A stretch of 14,558 bases of DNA from an uncultured Prevotellaceae bacterium (GTDB taxonomy: Bacteria > Bacteroidota > Bacteroidia > Bacteroidales > Bacteroidaceae): NCBI GenBank assembly GCA_900543815.1, contig UQST01000056.1, positions 1 through 14,558 of the forward strand, written 5' to 3'. The notes under the pieces were generated by a model that searched no databases, was not told the origin of the DNA, and saw only the letters and a list, made by a program, of their open reading frames with translations. Made by a program: the position numbers and the translations under genes. Of the stretch, positions 14,258-14,558 are shown one piece after another. Position 1 is the stretch's first letter. Every line of letters starts with the position of its first letter.

Positions 14258-14265
14258 CAAAGTTA
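14258..14265 (-). promoter_or_regulatory. Bacteroidetes -7 box for the repeat-protein gene
   Basis: The minus strand reads TAACTTTG. The predicted start is near 14251. This gives a leader of about 31 nt to the out-of-frame ATG at 14220 but about 200 nt to the in-frame ATG at 14054. Confidence 0.6.
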
Positions 14266-14493
14266 CTAATTCTATTTGAAAGAAAGGGCTGGAAAAGCGA
14301 AATGTTTCCGCAGCCAGAGTATTTTGCCCGGATAATGGTTCTCCCGCATCGTCTCCAGCCGTAAAATCTGACCGAAGTGCTTTCTCAAAGTGGGAAGTGA
14401 CGACAGAATCCGTATGGCTTTCGCGATACTGACTACTGGTTCAGTACATGGAGAGAAAACGTGTTCAATGAAATCGGGTGAAAAACGAAGCAA
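14266..14493. other. Non-coding stretch before the right-end repeats
   Basis: I see no supported gene. A 73-codon minus-strand frame here runs into the promoter of the repeat protein and has no family features. A small stem-loop, TACTGA with TCAGTA, lies at 14427-14446. Confidence 0.45.
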
Positions 14494-14558
14494 GGATACT
14501 TGGCAAAGTAATACTGGATACTTGGCGATTTATCCTTGGATACATTGCAAAGTATCGT
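14494..14558. repeat. Three 22-bp tandem repeats at the right edge
   Basis: Units lie at 14494-14515, 14516-14537 and 14538-14558 (cut by the window edge). They start GGATACTTGGCAAAGTAA, GGATACTTGGCGATTTAT and GGATACATTGCAAAGTAT. The third has strong dyad symmetry (GATACATTGCAAAGTATC, 16 of 18 positions). The repeat sequence differs from the left-end array although the period is the same. The array probably continues to the right. Confidence 0.8.

Noticed and set aside
14272..14493. Minus-strand 73-codon frame at the right end
   Set aside because: It ends just upstream of the repeat-protein promoter, has no recognisable motif, and its start context is no better than chance. It is kept only as a non-coding stretch.

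Overview
The window looks like chromosomal DNA of an anaerobic Bacteroidales bacterium, most likely in or near Prevotellaceae. The evidence is a roughly 50% GC composition, few Shine-Dalgarno sequences, and TAnnTTTG promoter elements (the Bacteroidetes -7 box) upstream of seven genes or operons. The gene content also fits: a Kdo-pathway pair, an rmuC-miaA pair, and an OmpR-type two-component system whose kinase lies downstream of its regulator. No rRNA, tRNA, CRISPR array, integrase or transposase was seen.

Layout. Bases 1-343 hold no convincing gene, but they open with three 22-bp tandem units that have palindromic cores. Bases 344-3392 (minus) form an envelope operon: kdsA, then the arabinose-5-phosphate isomerase kdsD, then a phospholipase D/cardiolipin synthase-like protein with a signal peptide. 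Reading away from kdsA on the plus strand is a MaoC/NodN-like dehydratase (3515-3991) with a strong terminator. Bases 4061-4634 contain a 25-bp inverted repeat, each arm of which is itself a hairpin (REPIN/BIME-like), and a possible small gene starting right after it. Bases 4686-8983 (minus) carry a sulfide:quinone oxidoreductase-like flavoprotein, a phosphopantetheinyl transferase starting 2 nt after it, and then a response regulator and histidine kinase with their own promoter and a clear intrinsic terminator. Bases 9181-11662 (plus) carry rmuC and miaA, followed by a long terminator hairpin.

The right part (11782-14558) is accessory in character. It holds a secreted protein of unknown function, an 81-residue protein of unknown function behind a leader of about 150 nt, and a membrane-anchored acidic/lysine-rich protein with four nearly identical 27-residue C-terminal repeats that resemble SAP helix-linker-helix motifs. 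The reading frame of that last gene continues upstream of its first ATG without a start codon. A one-base change in an A5 run would join it to an ATG about 31 nt downstream of a good promoter. The window ends in a second, unrelated 22-bp tandem array, and the core of its unit also occurs inside the inverted-repeat element at 4287-4300.

Functionally, KdsD and KdsA make Kdo-8-phosphate for lipopolysaccharide, and the PLD-like protein probably acts on phospholipids of the same envelope. The two-component system, RmuC and MiaA are housekeeping. The most unusual items are the type II (mitochondrial-like) SQR with a twin-arginine leader in a presumed anaerobe, the repeat protein with its apparent frameshift, and the three structured intergenic repeats. 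I did not find a convincing new multi-gene defence or mobile system.
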